Below, piece after piece: positions 1 through 10,779 of a stretch of DNA of 64,000 nt (its first letter is position 1; each line of letters begins with the position of its first letter). The notes beneath the pieces were generated by a model, which did no database searches, had not been told where the DNA came from, and saw only the letters and a list, made by a program, of their open reading frames with translations. Made by a program: the position numbers and the translations under genes. Source of the stretch: Certhia americana (taxonomy: Eukaryota > Chordata > Aves > Passeriformes > Certhiidae); NCBI GenBank assembly GCA_018697195.1, contig JAGMWU010000027.1, forward strand, positions 15,577,219-15,641,218, given 5' to 3'.

Positions 1-668
1 GAATTGTAGAAAAAAACAGTAGGGTGAGCAAATGTTCAAGGAAGACTAAGGGGATCAGGGGCTCTATCTTTTGGGAACCAGAACATCTCAAGAGCCCCTA
101 GTAAAATTGAAATTGGGTCCCCACTGAGAGGAAGTAGAATTTTTAGTGGATACAGGGGGTGGAGAGATCGACTATTCAGGGATTACCCACTGGTTGCTAT
201 TCCAGTAAAGACCACAAGATGGTAGTACGGGCGAAAGGAGAACCCTTTAAAGTATATGTGACAAGAGATATTGAAATAGAGACCCCTCAGAAATATGGAT
301 TGGGAAAATTCCTAATAGTTCCAGAAGCAGAATATAACCTTTTAGGGCGAGATCTTATAGTAGAATTGGGAATCAATTTAGTGGTAGAAAATCAGAAACT
401 TATGGTCAAGCTCTGTCCTTTGACCCAGGCTGATGAATTGGAAATAAACCAGAATGTATGGTATAGTGAAGGGAATGTAGGGAGAATGGGCATTCCTCCC
501 ATGAAAATTTCCATCCAGAACCCTGAATACCTGATTCAGGTTAAGCAGTATCCATTATCACTTGAAGGAAGAGAGGGTTTAAAAACTATAATTCAAAGGT
601 TAATTCAGCAAGGAGTCCTAGATCCTTGTATGTCATCACATAATATCCCAATACTTCCTGTCAAAAAG
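1..668 (+). pseudogene. Gamma-type ERV protease to RT N-terminus, fragment
   Basis: Decayed retroviral pro-pol piece that runs off the left edge of the window. The retropepsin signature L-V-D-T-G-G is at 143-160 in one frame; the rest of the protease, including the C-terminal N-L-L-G-R-D-L motif at about 336-356, continues in another frame from 159, so at least one frameshift lies just after the active site. The following segment carries Q-Y-P-L-S and I-P-I-L-P-V-K-K, the start of a gamma-type reverse transcriptase fingers domain, and similarity stops near 668. The same protease/RT boundary is seen in provirus E of this window, so this is a relative of E. Not functional. Confidence 0.85.
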
Positions 669-1079
669 CATCAGGGACCAATTGTCAGGGGGTATGGGGG
701 CAGTACAAAGGTGAGGTTGGGGTATGGAAGCTAATGGGGAAATAGGGAGGGAGTGACTGAGGAACACGGGAACGGAGAGTGGATTAACAGGGCTGACTGA
801 GGGAGCAGAACAGGGGTACATTGGCATAACAGAACAAGGTATCCTGTGAGAGAAGCCTCTTATGTCTCCCCAACCCAGGGAATGCCTCTCAGAGTCCACC
901 GACCTCCACATCCACCGGCTCGCCTGCCATTACCCACATGAAGAGGCGTCTGCGCTCTCACCACAGCGCCACCTGCAGCTGTGGAGAAATCATAGCACCT
1001 GCCCTGCCTTGGTGGGAGCAAACAGTGCCCCTGCCGGTTGTTACCATAACTACACCAAAGGGGAAAGTAGTTGACAGCT
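669..1079. other. No gene recognised
   Basis: Sequence between the gamma pol fragment and the LTR-A-like remnant. I see no retroviral motif and no credible open frame; the open frames present have no recognisable domain. It may be LTR sequence of a family I cannot identify. Confidence 0.5.
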
Positions 1080-1330
1080 GAGAGAAAGGTGTTATTTGGT
1101 CTCTGTTTTTTTCTGTTTGTTGGCACTGCTGTTGTTGTTTGTTTGCCTTTTTATACATATATATATATATATATATATATGTAAAGAATTGTTATTCCTT
1201 TTCTCGTATCTTTGCCTGAAAGACCCTTAATTTCAAAGTTATAATAATTTGGAAGGAAGGGGGTCACATTTTCCATTACAAAGGAGGTTCCTGCCTTCCT
1301 TGGCAGACACCTGTCTTTCAAACCTAGACA
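1080..1330 (-). mobile_element. LTR-A family fragment
   Basis: The right end, read on the minus strand, begins TGTCTAGGTTTGAAAGACAG, matching the terminus of the three fuller LTR-A copies (5258-5972, 6758-7511, 13652-14418). The TTGTTATTCC segment and T-rich stretch further in also match. An (AT)n tract at 1157-1180 interrupts it. The inner end is not delimited and no target duplication was found. Confidence 0.6.
1157..1180. repeat. (AT)n microsatellite
   Basis: About 12 uninterrupted AT units inside the LTR-A fragment. Confidence 0.95.
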
Positions 1331-1429
1331 GATCTTGATGCCCAACATTTGGCTAGAGGACATTGAGAGGAAAGGGTGAAAAAGATATAACAGTACCTGG
1401 GTAAGCTATTTTTGTTTGCTGAATAGAGA

Positions 1430-2980
1430 AACCTTGTTAGGCTGCACCATGTGGTCTAGCCTACCCTGATTTGGTTGGTACATGGCTGTGGCTACACTTT
1501 TCCCATTTGCAGCTCCTTATCTAAACATGGGTCCTATGACTAAGGCTGCTGTGGCTGTTATCCAGTTTGCACGATGGGTCAACAAGGTGAGGAATTCAAT
1601 ATTTATAAACTTCCTCTGGAATGTGGGCAGATAGCTATGTATCATGGGCTAAGTTCATATCTTTGGGGCTTCATTAATGGTACCCATTGTGAGGAAGTAA
1701 CACCATGGGAAGTTGTCTCCCAACCCTTCACTCATTTCTTTGAGCCTACCTCACCAGCTTTCAAAGGGTTCAAATGTTCTCTAAATGCTAATGATATCAT
1801 ACAGTGGCTAGTGTTACTGATAGGCCTATTCTATTTCGCATTCAGAGATAATATGAGATTGACTTGGATAACCACCCTGACATCTATGCCAGAGACTAGG
1901 GATGCTGCCCAACAGCCTGACGCTGCCCAACAGCCTGACACTGCCCAACAGCCCACCTCAGAAAAGAACCACCCAGATTGGATGGGGGTAATGGAGAAGA
2001 TACACCAGGTGCTGAGGGAATACACTTCCCCAGCTGGTGGGAAACCCTGTCCGTGCCTCAAAGAGAGTCTGATGGTGCAGCCATGGAGCCCACACATGTT
2101 ACAACCGTCCAGGTTCCAACTGAGCCACAAGGGCAGCCACAGCCAGCAGCACTTGCCCCTGTGCAGATGAGGAAGTATAAGACCAAATCAGTACACCCAG
2201 TTAATGATGATGAGGAATCAGGGCCCTCACAAACAGCAGGGAGCCGGAGCCCGAAATCATCACTGAGTCCCTGTCATATGACAGCCTCTGTAATCTTCAA
2301 AAAGACATTGTGTGATGGGGGCATGAGGTTTATGCAACCTGGTTACTTCGGGTTTGGGACCTTATAGGCATCCAGGTGTGCAACTGGATAGTGGTGAAGC
2401 AAGGAATTTGGGATCCTAGATCCAGGATGCATGTATTAATCAGGTGTTCATGATGGAGCCAGGGCCTCTTTCTCTCTGGGAGCGGCTTTTAATAAGTGTA
2501 AGAGAGAGGTTTGTTCATAGAGACAAAATGCAAGAGCACCATCATAGAATGTGCTGGAAGACCCTTGAGGAAAGGATCCAACAGCTGAGAGAAGTAGCAG
2601 TATTAGAGGTACTCTTTGGAAGGGAAGGAAAGCATGATAATGACCCTGACAAGTTCAGGTGCACAGGGCAAATATTGTGGATTGTGGCAAATCTAGGGCC
2701 ATCCCAATACACCACCTTCATTGCAATGATTAATGCTGAGGACAACTGGGAGAGTGGGTTCCGTAGCCAACAAGCTCAGGAATTGTGAGGGTATGGTCAG
2801 TGGCCTGATGCACACTCATGTCTCTGCTGTGGTTAAGAGCCTCAAAGAGGACTTTAAAGAGGAGATTAGGGAGGTGAGGGAAGATGTGAGGAAGAACACT
2901 GTGGCACCGGTGCTAGTCACAGGCCCCAAAGTCAGACCCCAATGTCCCCCAGCAAGGCAGAGGGTATACACGCCATGAGA
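1430..2980 (+). pseudogene. ERVL-like gag region
   Basis: Three overlapping frame-shifted blocks (1574-2170, 1978-2367, 2444-2978) that together resemble the gag region of avian class III (ERVL-like) elements. The first block has a hydrophobic segment near residues 78-91 and a hexapeptide repeat D-A/T-A-Q-Q-P x3. The third is a charged helical region. The protease-like and RT segments of the same orientation downstream (3233-3623 and 4557-5198) support one element. Assignment rests on recognised family character plus order, so the clade call is less sure than the retroviral call. Broken by several frameshifts. Confidence 0.55.
1901..1954 (+). repeat. 18-bp tandem repeat, three units
   Basis: Three near-perfect 18-bp units coding for D-A-A-Q-Q-P, D-A-A-Q-Q-P, D-T-A-Q-Q-P in frame within the gag-like segment. 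Confidence 0.9.
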
Positions 2981-3232
2981 TGACCTGTGGTTCTTCCTGT
3001 GTGACCATGGAGAAGATATGAGAAGATGGGATGGGAAACCCACTTCTGTCCTGGGAGCATGGGTTCGTCAACTCAAGGACGAAAACACTAACCGAGGGAG
3101 TTCTGCTAAAGTGAAGGTAGCCTCAGCTTGCTGTGACTGAGCTGCCAAATATAACAGAAGGGAGGATGATATGTCAGATCCACTTGAAGGAACCTCTAGA
3201 ATGTATGCCCAGGGAGGGAATGATAACCAGGG

Positions 3233-3623
3233 CTAGAGGGGCCCTGCCTCTAGCCAGGTAAAAGCACGGGAGAATTGTGTGGTTTGGATGGTGTGGGTCT
3301 GATGGCCTGGCAAATCAGAGCCACAAAAATATGAAGCTTTGGTTGATACTAGTGCGCAGTGTACCCTAATGCCATCAGGACATGTGGGGGCAGAACCTGT
3401 TTCTGTTAGTGGGGTGACAGTGGGATCATAGCAGTTGACCCTGTTGGAAGCTGAGATGAGCTTTACTGGAAAAGACTGGCAGAAACATCTGATTGTGACT
3501 GGTCCAGAGGTCCCGTGTATTCTGGGCATAGAGTTCCTCCGGAATGGCTATTACAAAGACCCAAAAGGACTCAGCTGGGCTTTTGGGATAGCTACTGTGG
3601 AGGTGATGCCTTTTTCAACCTAG
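3233..3623 (+). pseudogene. ERVL-like retropepsin remnant
   Basis: Reads A-L-V-D-T-S-A-Q-C-T-L-M-P at about 3336-3374, the retropepsin active-site region with the catalytic glycine of D-T-G replaced by serine (3345-3353). The flap/C-terminal part follows in the same frame after one in-frame stop near 3430, with I-L-G-I-E-F-L near 3519. It lies downstream of the gag-like segment and upstream of an RT in the same orientation. Loss of the glycine and the stop make it inactive. Confidence 0.7.
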
Positions 3624-4084
3624 AAATGAAAAAACACACTTTCAAGATAATATTAATATAGGAGGTAATATAAAAGTGGATCTTTATTGAAGGCCTCCAG
3701 GGACAGTTATGGAAAAATGTCTTCAGAAGCCCACCACCCATGGGGGTGCATACAGTTTTATGTTTGGTAAATAAGCATAATTGACAAAAAGCATCAATTA
3801 GGAGTACAAGTAGTGATGCAATTCCTCCCAGTACAAGCCCCTTCTAAGTCCTCCCCCCCTCAGATGGGTTTGTACTTTTGTTGATGAAAATGTGTCTTGA
3901 AGAGTTGTTTTTTGGCATTGGTATCCTGGGAGAAACAAGATAGGATAGGGACTTTGGAATATGTTTTGTCGTTCTGCATAGGGAAAGGGCATGGAAAACT
4001 ACTGGGAAAACTAGCCACTGATACAATAGGTTACAAATATATGTGCAAAGAATGCAGAGAATATATAAAAGAAAAAAAAAGGTA
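3624..4084 (-). other. Possible solo LTR remnant, no gene
   Basis: This 460-bp block separates the protease and RT of the ERVL-like element. On the minus strand it has AATAAAG (complement of 3683-3688) and an AT-rich TATATATT near 4064. No TG/CA ends or target duplication could be fixed, so an LTR is only a guess. Confidence 0.3.
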
Positions 4085-4090
4085 AAACCC

Positions 4091-4550
4091 TGAAGCGTCC
4101 GATTCTAGACCGGATGAGATAACCAGCGCTTCATCTCAGGTCACCCACCCTATGGCGTCTTTGTGAGAGAGACACTCTGATTCGGTCGTCCAGAAACAGA
4201 ACCTTTTAATACCGGGAAAATAACAAACTATAAGCCGTGCACAGTACAAGGGAGCAGACCGAAAAAGAGCGGGAAGGTCCAGGGTAACAGCATTCTTAAG
4301 CACGAACATGGGGGAGGGGTTTAGGGTGGAGAAAGTAGGGATAGTCCAATGGGGGAAAGCGATTAGGAATATGAAAAATATTGCAGCAAAAGTAAACCAA
4401 TAACAACAATGAGAACTGAGAACTTTCTGGAAATGATTTCCATAAACCAAATGAGGTAATTGGGTGTGGGTACCAGCTCACCCTGATTGAGAGCTGACCC
4501 ATGGTTTGGAGTTAAGATTTCCAACCCTATCTGCAGGGCAGACCACTACA
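4091..4550 (-). mobile_element. Solo LTR-H, TSD AAACCC
   Basis: A 460-bp LTR beginning TGTAGTGG and ending GGACGCTTCA on the minus strand, flanked by a perfect 6-bp duplication AAACCC (4085-4090 and 4551-4556). A second copy of the same family lies in plus orientation in the env gene of provirus D (52737-53195). The 6-bp duplication fits an ERVK-type integrase. No internal sequence remains, so it formed by LTR-LTR recombination. Confidence 0.95.
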
Positions 4551-4556
4551 AAACCC

Positions 4557-5198
4557 CAAAACAACATCAGAGACAGAGGGCATTAGGCAATTGAACACCT
4601 TGCCTGGACTGTCAGAAAATCCCTCTGCAGTAGGACTTCTGAAGGTGGAGGAACGAGTAATAATTGTCACCTTGGTAGCACACTGCCAGCAGTATTGAAC
4701 GAATCGGGATGCCATGATCCCCATCCAGAAGATGATTTGTGAGCTGGAAAGCCAAGGGATGGTCAGCAAGGCCCACTCACCCTTCAACAACCCCATTTGG
4801 CCTGTGCGCAAATCTGACGGAGAATGGAAATTGACAGTAGACTATCATGGCTTGAATGAAGTGACTCCACCATTGAGTGCTGCTGTGCCAGACATGCTGG
4901 AACTCCAGTATGAGCTGGAGTCCACAGCAGTGAAGTGGTATGCCACTACTGACATTGCTCATGCATTTTTCTCCATTCCTCTGGAAGCAGAGTGGAGGCC
5001 TCAATTTACTTTCAGCTGCAGGGGTGCACAGTACACCTGGAACTGACTGCCCGAGGGATGGAAACACAGCCCCACCATCTGCCATGGACTGATCCAGGCT
5101 GCACTGGAAAAGGGTGAGGCTCCAAAACATCTGCAGTACATCAATAACATCACTGTGTGTGGGAACACGGCAATGGAAGTGCAGGACCTCAGGACATC
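4557..5198 (+). pseudogene. ERVL-like reverse transcriptase fragment
   Basis: RT fingers and palm: N-P-I-W-P-V-R-K near 4790, L-T-V-D-Y near 4828, T-D-I-A-H-A-F-F-S-I-P near 4950, and L-P-E-G-W-K-H-S-P-T after an in-frame stop at 5044. The catalytic box reads Y-I-N-N (5137-5148), so both catalytic aspartates are asparagine, each explicable by one G-to-A change. The fragment is cut at 5198 by the minus-strand ERVK LTR (LTR-L). It continues the ERVL-like gag-pro upstream. Inactive. Confidence 0.8.
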
Positions 5199-6277
5199 TG
5201 AACAATGAACAAATGTGATTACGCAGAAGCTACATTATTGTTTACATGATGCTCTAGTGTCTTGGTTTGGAAAGACAGGGACCAAAAAAAAAGGGGAAAC
5301 TTCCCTTGGGGTTTGTTATAATTCCAAAATTGAAGGAGAGGTCTTAGGCAACGATAAGGAGGGTAGGAATAACAGTTCTTTACTAGTTAGTCTAACAAGG
5401 TAAATTAACAATAATTACAATATTGACAAAAAACAGAACTAGAGGAGAAAAAAAACCAAAACAACAAATCTGTCACAGTTCTTCCTTTGGTAACCCCCCC
5501 CCCCCCCCCAACCCCCTCAGTACCGTCACAAGCAAATAGGCTAGCAGCAGCTCTAGGAGGGTGAGATGATTCCGAGGGTTCACAGTGGCTGGAGCTGTTG
5601 GAAAAGTGTCCCGGCTGGGCAGGGGCTGTAGAAACACAGCGTGGGGAGACCTCGAGCAGAACTGAAGAAACCGTGGGTGCAGGGCAGGGAGGAAACGGGT
5701 TCCCAAAATCCCGGGGGACACACGAAGAGACGGTGTTCCGATGGAGTCCCAGGTGAAGGGAAAGGTGAGAGCTCTCCGCCTCGCCAAGACGAGCAGCCCC
5801 GGCAGTTCCCCCAGAGCAGAAAACTGCTCCGAGCAAAGTGAGATCAATGTCTCTGGGTAGCTGCTTCTTTTGTTTGACCTGAGCACCCATGAGTACCGAA
5901 AAGCACCCAGCCATTAGCTTCTTAGCAACTTCTGGGAAAAAATTCTATAAGAAATTAACCCAACCCCCAACATCTAGTTATACTTTCTGAAACCACTGCA
6001 CATGTGATAATGCATTACTTGATTGGTGGCTCTATGTTGTTCATGAGCCCTGCCCGCACCTTTCAGGAAATATGATTGGTTACAGTCCAGTGCTTCACAG
6101 CCCTCCTTTATCTAGTTCTTGCAATCTTGGTATTTTGTTTTTCAGCTTCTTCTTTCCTAATTTAGCACAATTTATGTTTCAGTAACCTTGACAAATTCCA
6201 GAGGTTCTGATAAGAATAACTAGAAATGGTTTGGCTGGAGCACACTATGGCCTAAGGTATTCAGATACATTGCTACA
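5199..6277 (-). mobile_element. ERVK 3' LTR (LTR-L), split by solo LTR-A
   Basis: LTR of the same family as the ERVK1 3' LTR (18673-19043). Read on the minus strand it begins TGTAGCAATGTATCTG at 6277 and ends TTGTTCA at 5199. A solo LTR-A interrupts it at 5258-5972. Removing that insert leaves about 360 bp, matching the 371-bp copy of ERVK1. Confidence 0.88.
5258..5972 (+). mobile_element. Solo LTR-A, TSD TCTAG
   Basis: A 715-bp LTR, TGTCTTGG to CCCCCAACA, with a perfect 5-bp duplication TCTAG at 5253-5257 and 5973-5977. It sits inside the older LTR-L, whose sequence continues on both sides. It contains a long C tract (about 5493-5510). Transcriptional polarity is unresolved; the strand given is relative to the other LTR-A copies. 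Confidence 0.93.
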
Positions 6278-6757
6278 CAGAAGTATTCGAGAAAGGAGAT
6301 AAAATCACTCAGATTCCATTGGAAGCTGGCTTTGCCATCAAAAAGCACAAAGTCAAGGGTCCTGCCTGAGAGATCCACCATATACTGGGGCAGGAGAAAG
6401 ATATAAATCTGGTTCTTGTTCAGGGTCAATTGGATCAAGATCAAAAGGATCCTTTCTCTCTGGATCATCCTCCTCAGGTGATGTTTCATTAGCAAAAACA
6501 ATAGTATCTGACAGCAATGCAGGCAGAGCATCTGAAAGGACACGATCCACTTCCTTAAATTGTTGCAAAGCTGAGTATACCACACTCCAAGTAATAATAT
6601 AATCAGGGTGGACATTGAGATGAGTAATTGGACAGTTTTGAAAACATTCGCCAGCCTTTAGCCAGTGAGTAATGTCATAGGAGCCATATGATGGGTACCA
6701 GGGACAAAATTGTCTGACGCATATAAGTAGCTGTGTAAGTCTTTGGGGTTAGAGTTT
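6278..6757 (-). pseudogene. ERVK Gag matrix remnant joined to an env-end segment
   Basis: On the minus strand an open frame of about 77 codons (6353-6583), extendable upstream in another start context, resembles the betaretrovirus-type matrix region: a W-L-K helix, then an acidic tract E-E-D-D-P-E-R-K-D-P. About 50-80 bp further on, the sequence already adjoins the 3' LTR. The whole of CA, pro, pol and most of env is therefore missing, a very large internal deletion. Its upstream end is interrupted by a solo LTR-A at 6758. Confidence 0.6.
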
Positions 6758-7511
6758 TGTTGGGGGTTGGGTTATTTTCTTATAGATTTTTTTCCCAGAA
6801 GTTGCTAAGAAGCTAATGGCTGGGTGCTTTTCGGTACTCATGGGTGCTTAGGACCAAACAAAAGAAGTGACTAAGGCAGAGACAGAGAGGCACCATCTTC
6901 ACTTCGCTCTGGGCAGTTTTCTGCTCTCGGGAGAACGGCCAGGGCTGCTCCTCTTGGCGCGGCAGAGAGCTCTCACCATCCTTCACCTGGAACTCAGTCG
7001 GACCACCGTCTCTTCGTGTGTCCCCCGGGATTTTTGGGAACCCGTTCCCTCCCTGTCCGGTCAGGAGCTCCTTCTCCCTGCCCTGCATCCACGGCTTCTT
7101 CAGTTTTGTTTGAAGTCTCCCCACGCTGTGTTTCTGCAGCCCCTGCCCAGATGGGACACTTTCCAACAGCTCCAGCCACTGCCAACCCTCGGATACATCT
7201 CATCCTCCCAGGACTGCTGCTAGCTCTGGTAGCTTGTAGCGCTACTGAGGGGGGTGGGGGGTGCCAGAGAAAACTGTAACTGGGTTGTTGGTTTTTTTTC
7301 CTTTTCTTCTCTAGTTCTGTTTGTTGTCAATATTATAGTTATTATTGTTAATTTACCTTGTTAGACTAACTAGTGAAGAACTGTTATTCCTACCCTCACT
7401 TCGTTGCCTGAGACCCCCCCTTCAATTTTAGGATAATAACAAGTCCAAGGGAAGTTTCCATTCCTTTTTTTGGTTCCCTAGCAGACACTCCTGTCTTTCC
7501 AAACCAAGACA
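6758..7511 (-). mobile_element. Solo LTR-A, inverted copy
   Basis: A 754-bp LTR-A in the orientation opposite to 5258-5972: TGTTGGGGG at the left and CCAAGACA at the right. Flanking pentamers AGTTT and GATTT are similar but not identical, so the target duplication is eroded or my ends are off by a base or two. It interrupts the minus-strand Gag matrix remnant. Confidence 0.88.
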
Positions 7512-7699
7512 GATTTATAACCCTGTTCCCTGGTAATGCTTAACAGACAGTCTTTATGTAGTTTTTGCGATTTCATTGCACTTTGCCCCATTGTAAGAAA
7601 TGCTTCCTGACTGCATGCAAAGGCTGACCTGTTCTATAGCCAGAAATGAAAGGAGCTCCTTGGTGATCAGCTGAACACACCCAAAGTTGATTTGGTCAT

Positions 7700-8098
7700 T
7701 GTTGAGGTCTGCGTCGGAGAAGGGAACAGACAACACACCAATATGATGTGGAACTGATTCCAGTTTATTAAGCAAGTGAAAAACCTTATATATGTTTTGT
7801 GTACGTGCAAGATACAATCAGCATAGTTTGTGCCAAAGGCTAAAAATATATCTTTTCATGGTCAAATCTCCAGATGTTCAGCTTCATTCCTCCCGTGCTG
7901 TCAGCGGAACGTTTTTATGGTCTTGTTTATCTTTCTCGTGATTCTCTGCCGGTAACCTCCTAACTTGGGCTGCTATGTTTAACATTCCTTTGTCTAGCTT
8001 CTGTTTCTTCTGCCTCACACAATTTATGATCAAAGACACATTACGGGATTCTCTTGTACCCCGGCTGGAGGCTTATGGCCCCTGTAAAGGTCCCAACA
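7700..8098 (-). mobile_element. Solo LTR-Q, TSD GGTCAT/GGTCAG
   Basis: A 399-bp LTR, TGTTGGGACC to CAACA on the minus strand. It has a TATA-like ATATATAAGG and an AATAAA (complement of 7764-7769) in the right order. The 6-bp flanks GGTCAT (7694-7699) and GGTCAG (8099-8104) differ at one base. The sequence to its left (7512-7693) shows no recognisable gene. Confidence 0.8.
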
Positions 8099-8142
8099 GG
8101 TCAGGGTATGTCACAGGACTGGATCACATCAACAATAATGAT

Positions 8143-8160
8143 GTCCCTGTTCAGGCACCA
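8143..8160 (-). promoter_or_regulatory. Primer-binding site, tRNA-Lys type
   Basis: Minus strand reads TGGTGCCTGAACAGGGAC, the complement of a tRNA-Lys 3' end with one change from the usual TGGCGCC form. It lies two bases past a CCACA LTR end, the normal PBS position of a minus-strand provirus. Confidence 0.85.
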
Positions 8161-8162
8161 TT

Positions 8163-8400
8163 TGTGGCATATGAATGCGAGAGGCATGACCTAAAAGCAA
8201 GTGAATCTGGTTTATTGAAATGTTAAGACAGTATTTATATTTTTTAGTGTGAGAAACTGTGTTCAGCAGTTTGCTCAAAAGCAGTTACAGGCCCATAATA
8301 AATCTTTTGTCTTGACAGTTTGTATTTCTTCTCTCAAGGTTTACAGGCTTGACAAACAGAACACATTTCCTGTTTTCAGATCGTGTGTAATCCTCTTTCT
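8163..8400 (-). mobile_element. 5' LTR (LTR-M) of a minus-strand provirus, start not fixed
   Basis: Abuts the Lys-type PBS. The minus strand carries TATAAATA (complement of 8232-8239) and AATAAA (complement of 8211-8216) upstream of the U5 end. The outer end cannot be placed precisely; it lies somewhere before the integrase remnant at about 8400. The family differs from LTR-L and LTR-Q. Confidence 0.6.
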
Positions 8401-8822
8401 TCCATGTTTCTCAGCATTCTTGCTCACGTGATGCAATGGCAGCTTCCTCTGTAACTCCATAAGTGACACTTGGAATGGGCCATGCCACTTGACCACCAGG
8501 GGTGCTTCTTCCTACTCCTTAACTAGGACTCAGTTGGATGTTATGAACAGCAAAGTCCAAAGGGAGGGGCTGTGCTAGCTGAGCTTCTTGTTGAAGGGAT
8601 TTCACAAGAGGCAGTATCCTGGCCACATATTGTTTTGAATATACATCACTTATCTCTACACCCACCCCCCACCCCCCCAGTAGGTTGAGAATTACCAGGG
8701 TAATGAATTCCAAACATCGATTCAAAGTGAGATAACTGAATCTCTCTTTTGGGTCTGGCCCTTAATCTTGCCAAAGCCAATGGCAAAAGCCGTACCCATG
8801 GCATCTTAGTGGAAGTTAAATG
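8400..8822 (-). pseudogene. Gamma-type integrase C-terminus remnant
   Basis: Minus-strand frames give W-V-R-L-L-P-L-A-L-A-R-L-R-A-R-P followed by F-G-I-H-Y-P-G, the helix after the integrase catalytic core. After a frameshift comes K-W-H-G-P-F-Q-V, the SH3-like C-terminal domain. This order is typical of gammaretroviral integrase. The segment ends at the ERVK1 gag junction near 8822 on one side and LTR-M on the other. Inactive. Confidence 0.7.
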
Positions 8823-10740
8823 TGCTACAGCAACTGAAGGCAGAGCTAACAGCTGAGGCAGGGGTAGCAGCTGCGTTAGAACTACAAGACCCTGCGTCCG
8901 CTTTTCTGACCTTTGCCTGAGAATTCTTTGGGGGGAAAGAACCAGTGATACCATCCCTACCTGCAGCAATCCTGGAGCCGAATCTTCCCCCAGCTTCACA
9001 AGCGGTTTCAGACAGTAATAACGCAGACGCACAATCCACGTCGGCCCCACCGTCTGCGCAATCCGCCCTGGTCCTAGAGCCCGCGCCAGAACCAGAGAAG
9101 ATGGAAGTGAAAGTTTCATTACTTCCGCCCGCAGTATCCCCGAAATAGTTAACGATCGCAGTAGGAGGGCGAGTATATCCCCCACTGCCTCCTTCACCCG
9201 CAGAGTCACCTCAGCCTAGCTATCACAGTGTTTCAAATGCAAATCATGGGTATTCAGATGCAGATCGTTCACTCTGACTGAAGGAGGCAGGAGAGAGAGA
9301 TAGCTGAACTCAGAGATTTAACAGCAACCAATGAGGGAAAGAGAAAAAAACAGAGAAAAACAGACAGCTGCCGATGGCGGAAGGGAGAAAAAATCATGAG
9401 TCAATTGAGAGATCAGTTTATTTCAGTAACGATCCTCTGGATTGCTTTAACAGCGAGAATCACCAAAATAGTCCCCATAGAAAGTTCACACGCACTGCGA
9501 TTCCTGATGAGGAAACAGTTTGGCGCGAGGAGGAGAGAAGAAAACAGCGGGAGCGAGAGAGAGATGAGAGAAGAATTCATCAGGAGACAGATTACGATCG
9601 ATACCGTGGAATGCGCAGAATATCCCATCCTCTGAATTTCCCCGATGACCAGGAGTGTACGCATCAGCGAAAGGAGGAGAGAAGCCCGGAGTGAAGAAAA
9701 GAAAGTTTTGAACGCAAATTCTCTAGCCGCCCTGTTTCCAAAGATGACTACAACCCAGCACGGCGCTGGCAGGGAATCATACGAGATGCCTTAATTGAGG
9801 GTGAGTTCATTCTCCAAGCTCTCCAGTAGTTTCTGCTCCAAGTAATCCAAATCAACACCAGTGAGTGGGGCTGGACTGGAAACTTGTCCGAGAAGAGCAA
9901 AAGGCTATTATGCAATATGGACTAACTAATCCATATGTGCAGACCTTGCTAGACCACATTTTGACTAGCAGTTGAATGGTTCCTTTTGATTGCAAAAAGC
10001 TGGCAGAAACCTTTTAAAAACCCACACAGAGGCTGCTATGGAAATCAGACTGGGAAAGACAAGTGAAAGCTGCCCTTATGGACAATACTGGACTCCCCCG
10101 GGGGGACCCTCAGCTATTTGCCACCCCAGATATGATGCTGAGGAAAGGGGCTTTTGCTGTTCCACAAGTTCAAGCTCGTCTAAACACAGCAGTTTTGTAG
10201 CAATCGCAGAAGTTAACAAGGGAAGCATTTCATGCCATCCCAGACATGGGACTTCCATCACCATCCTATACCACGATTAGACAGGAGGCAAAGGAGACTT
10301 ATGAGTTTTCTAGATCGTCTTAGAGATGCAATCGATCCAGTTCCAGGAATGTCTCCAGATGTGAAAACAGCCCTGGGTATGCAATTGGCAGTAGATAGTG
10401 CTAATTCTGCTTGTAAGAGAATCCTTCAAACTCTGCCATGATCTGCTACTTTATTAGATATGATTGAAGCATGTTTGAGAGTTGGAACTCCAGAAGAAAA
10501 CGCCACTTACCTGGTAGAAGCAAGGGCTGTTGCCCTTTAACCACTAATTCAACAAGGAAAAGGCGCTGCGAAAGTGATATGTTTCGGCTGTGGTAGGCCT
10601 GGTCATGTGAAAGCACAATGACAGGTTAATGCTCTTCAGAAAATTAAAGCAACAGCGACATCTTCTGGTTTCTTTGGAAACTGCAGTGGATGTGATAAGT
10701 TCGGCCATAGGGCCTCTGAGTGCAAGTCGAGACGCAAGAA
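8816..10740 (+). pseudogene. ERVK1 gag, 5' truncated
   Basis: Betaretrovirus-type gag with stops and shifts. A helical then proline/alanine-rich segment lies at 8816-9148; a highly charged R/E/D-rich linker at 9374-9694; capsid at about 9850-10540, including the Y-E-F-x-x-R-L-R helix near 10290. The nucleocapsid has two zinc knuckles. The first (10580-10621) has TGA where the last Cys of CX2CX4HX4C is expected. The second (10682-10723) is intact. The N-terminal Met-Gly region, leader and 5' LTR are absent; sequence changes to the inverted integrase remnant at about 8822. Confidence 0.82.
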
Positions 10741-10779
10741 AGATGAAATGCCGTGGGAAACGGGAAGCAGAGCGCGAAA

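Noticed and set aside
6758..7511. Target duplication AGTTT/GATTT for the inverted LTR-A
   Set aside because: Two of five bases differ, so I did not claim it as a duplication.
8646..9209. A 187-codon minus-strand frame as one gene
   Set aside because: Only its part beyond the junction near 8822 has integrase similarity; the rest is the antisense of ERVK1 gag.
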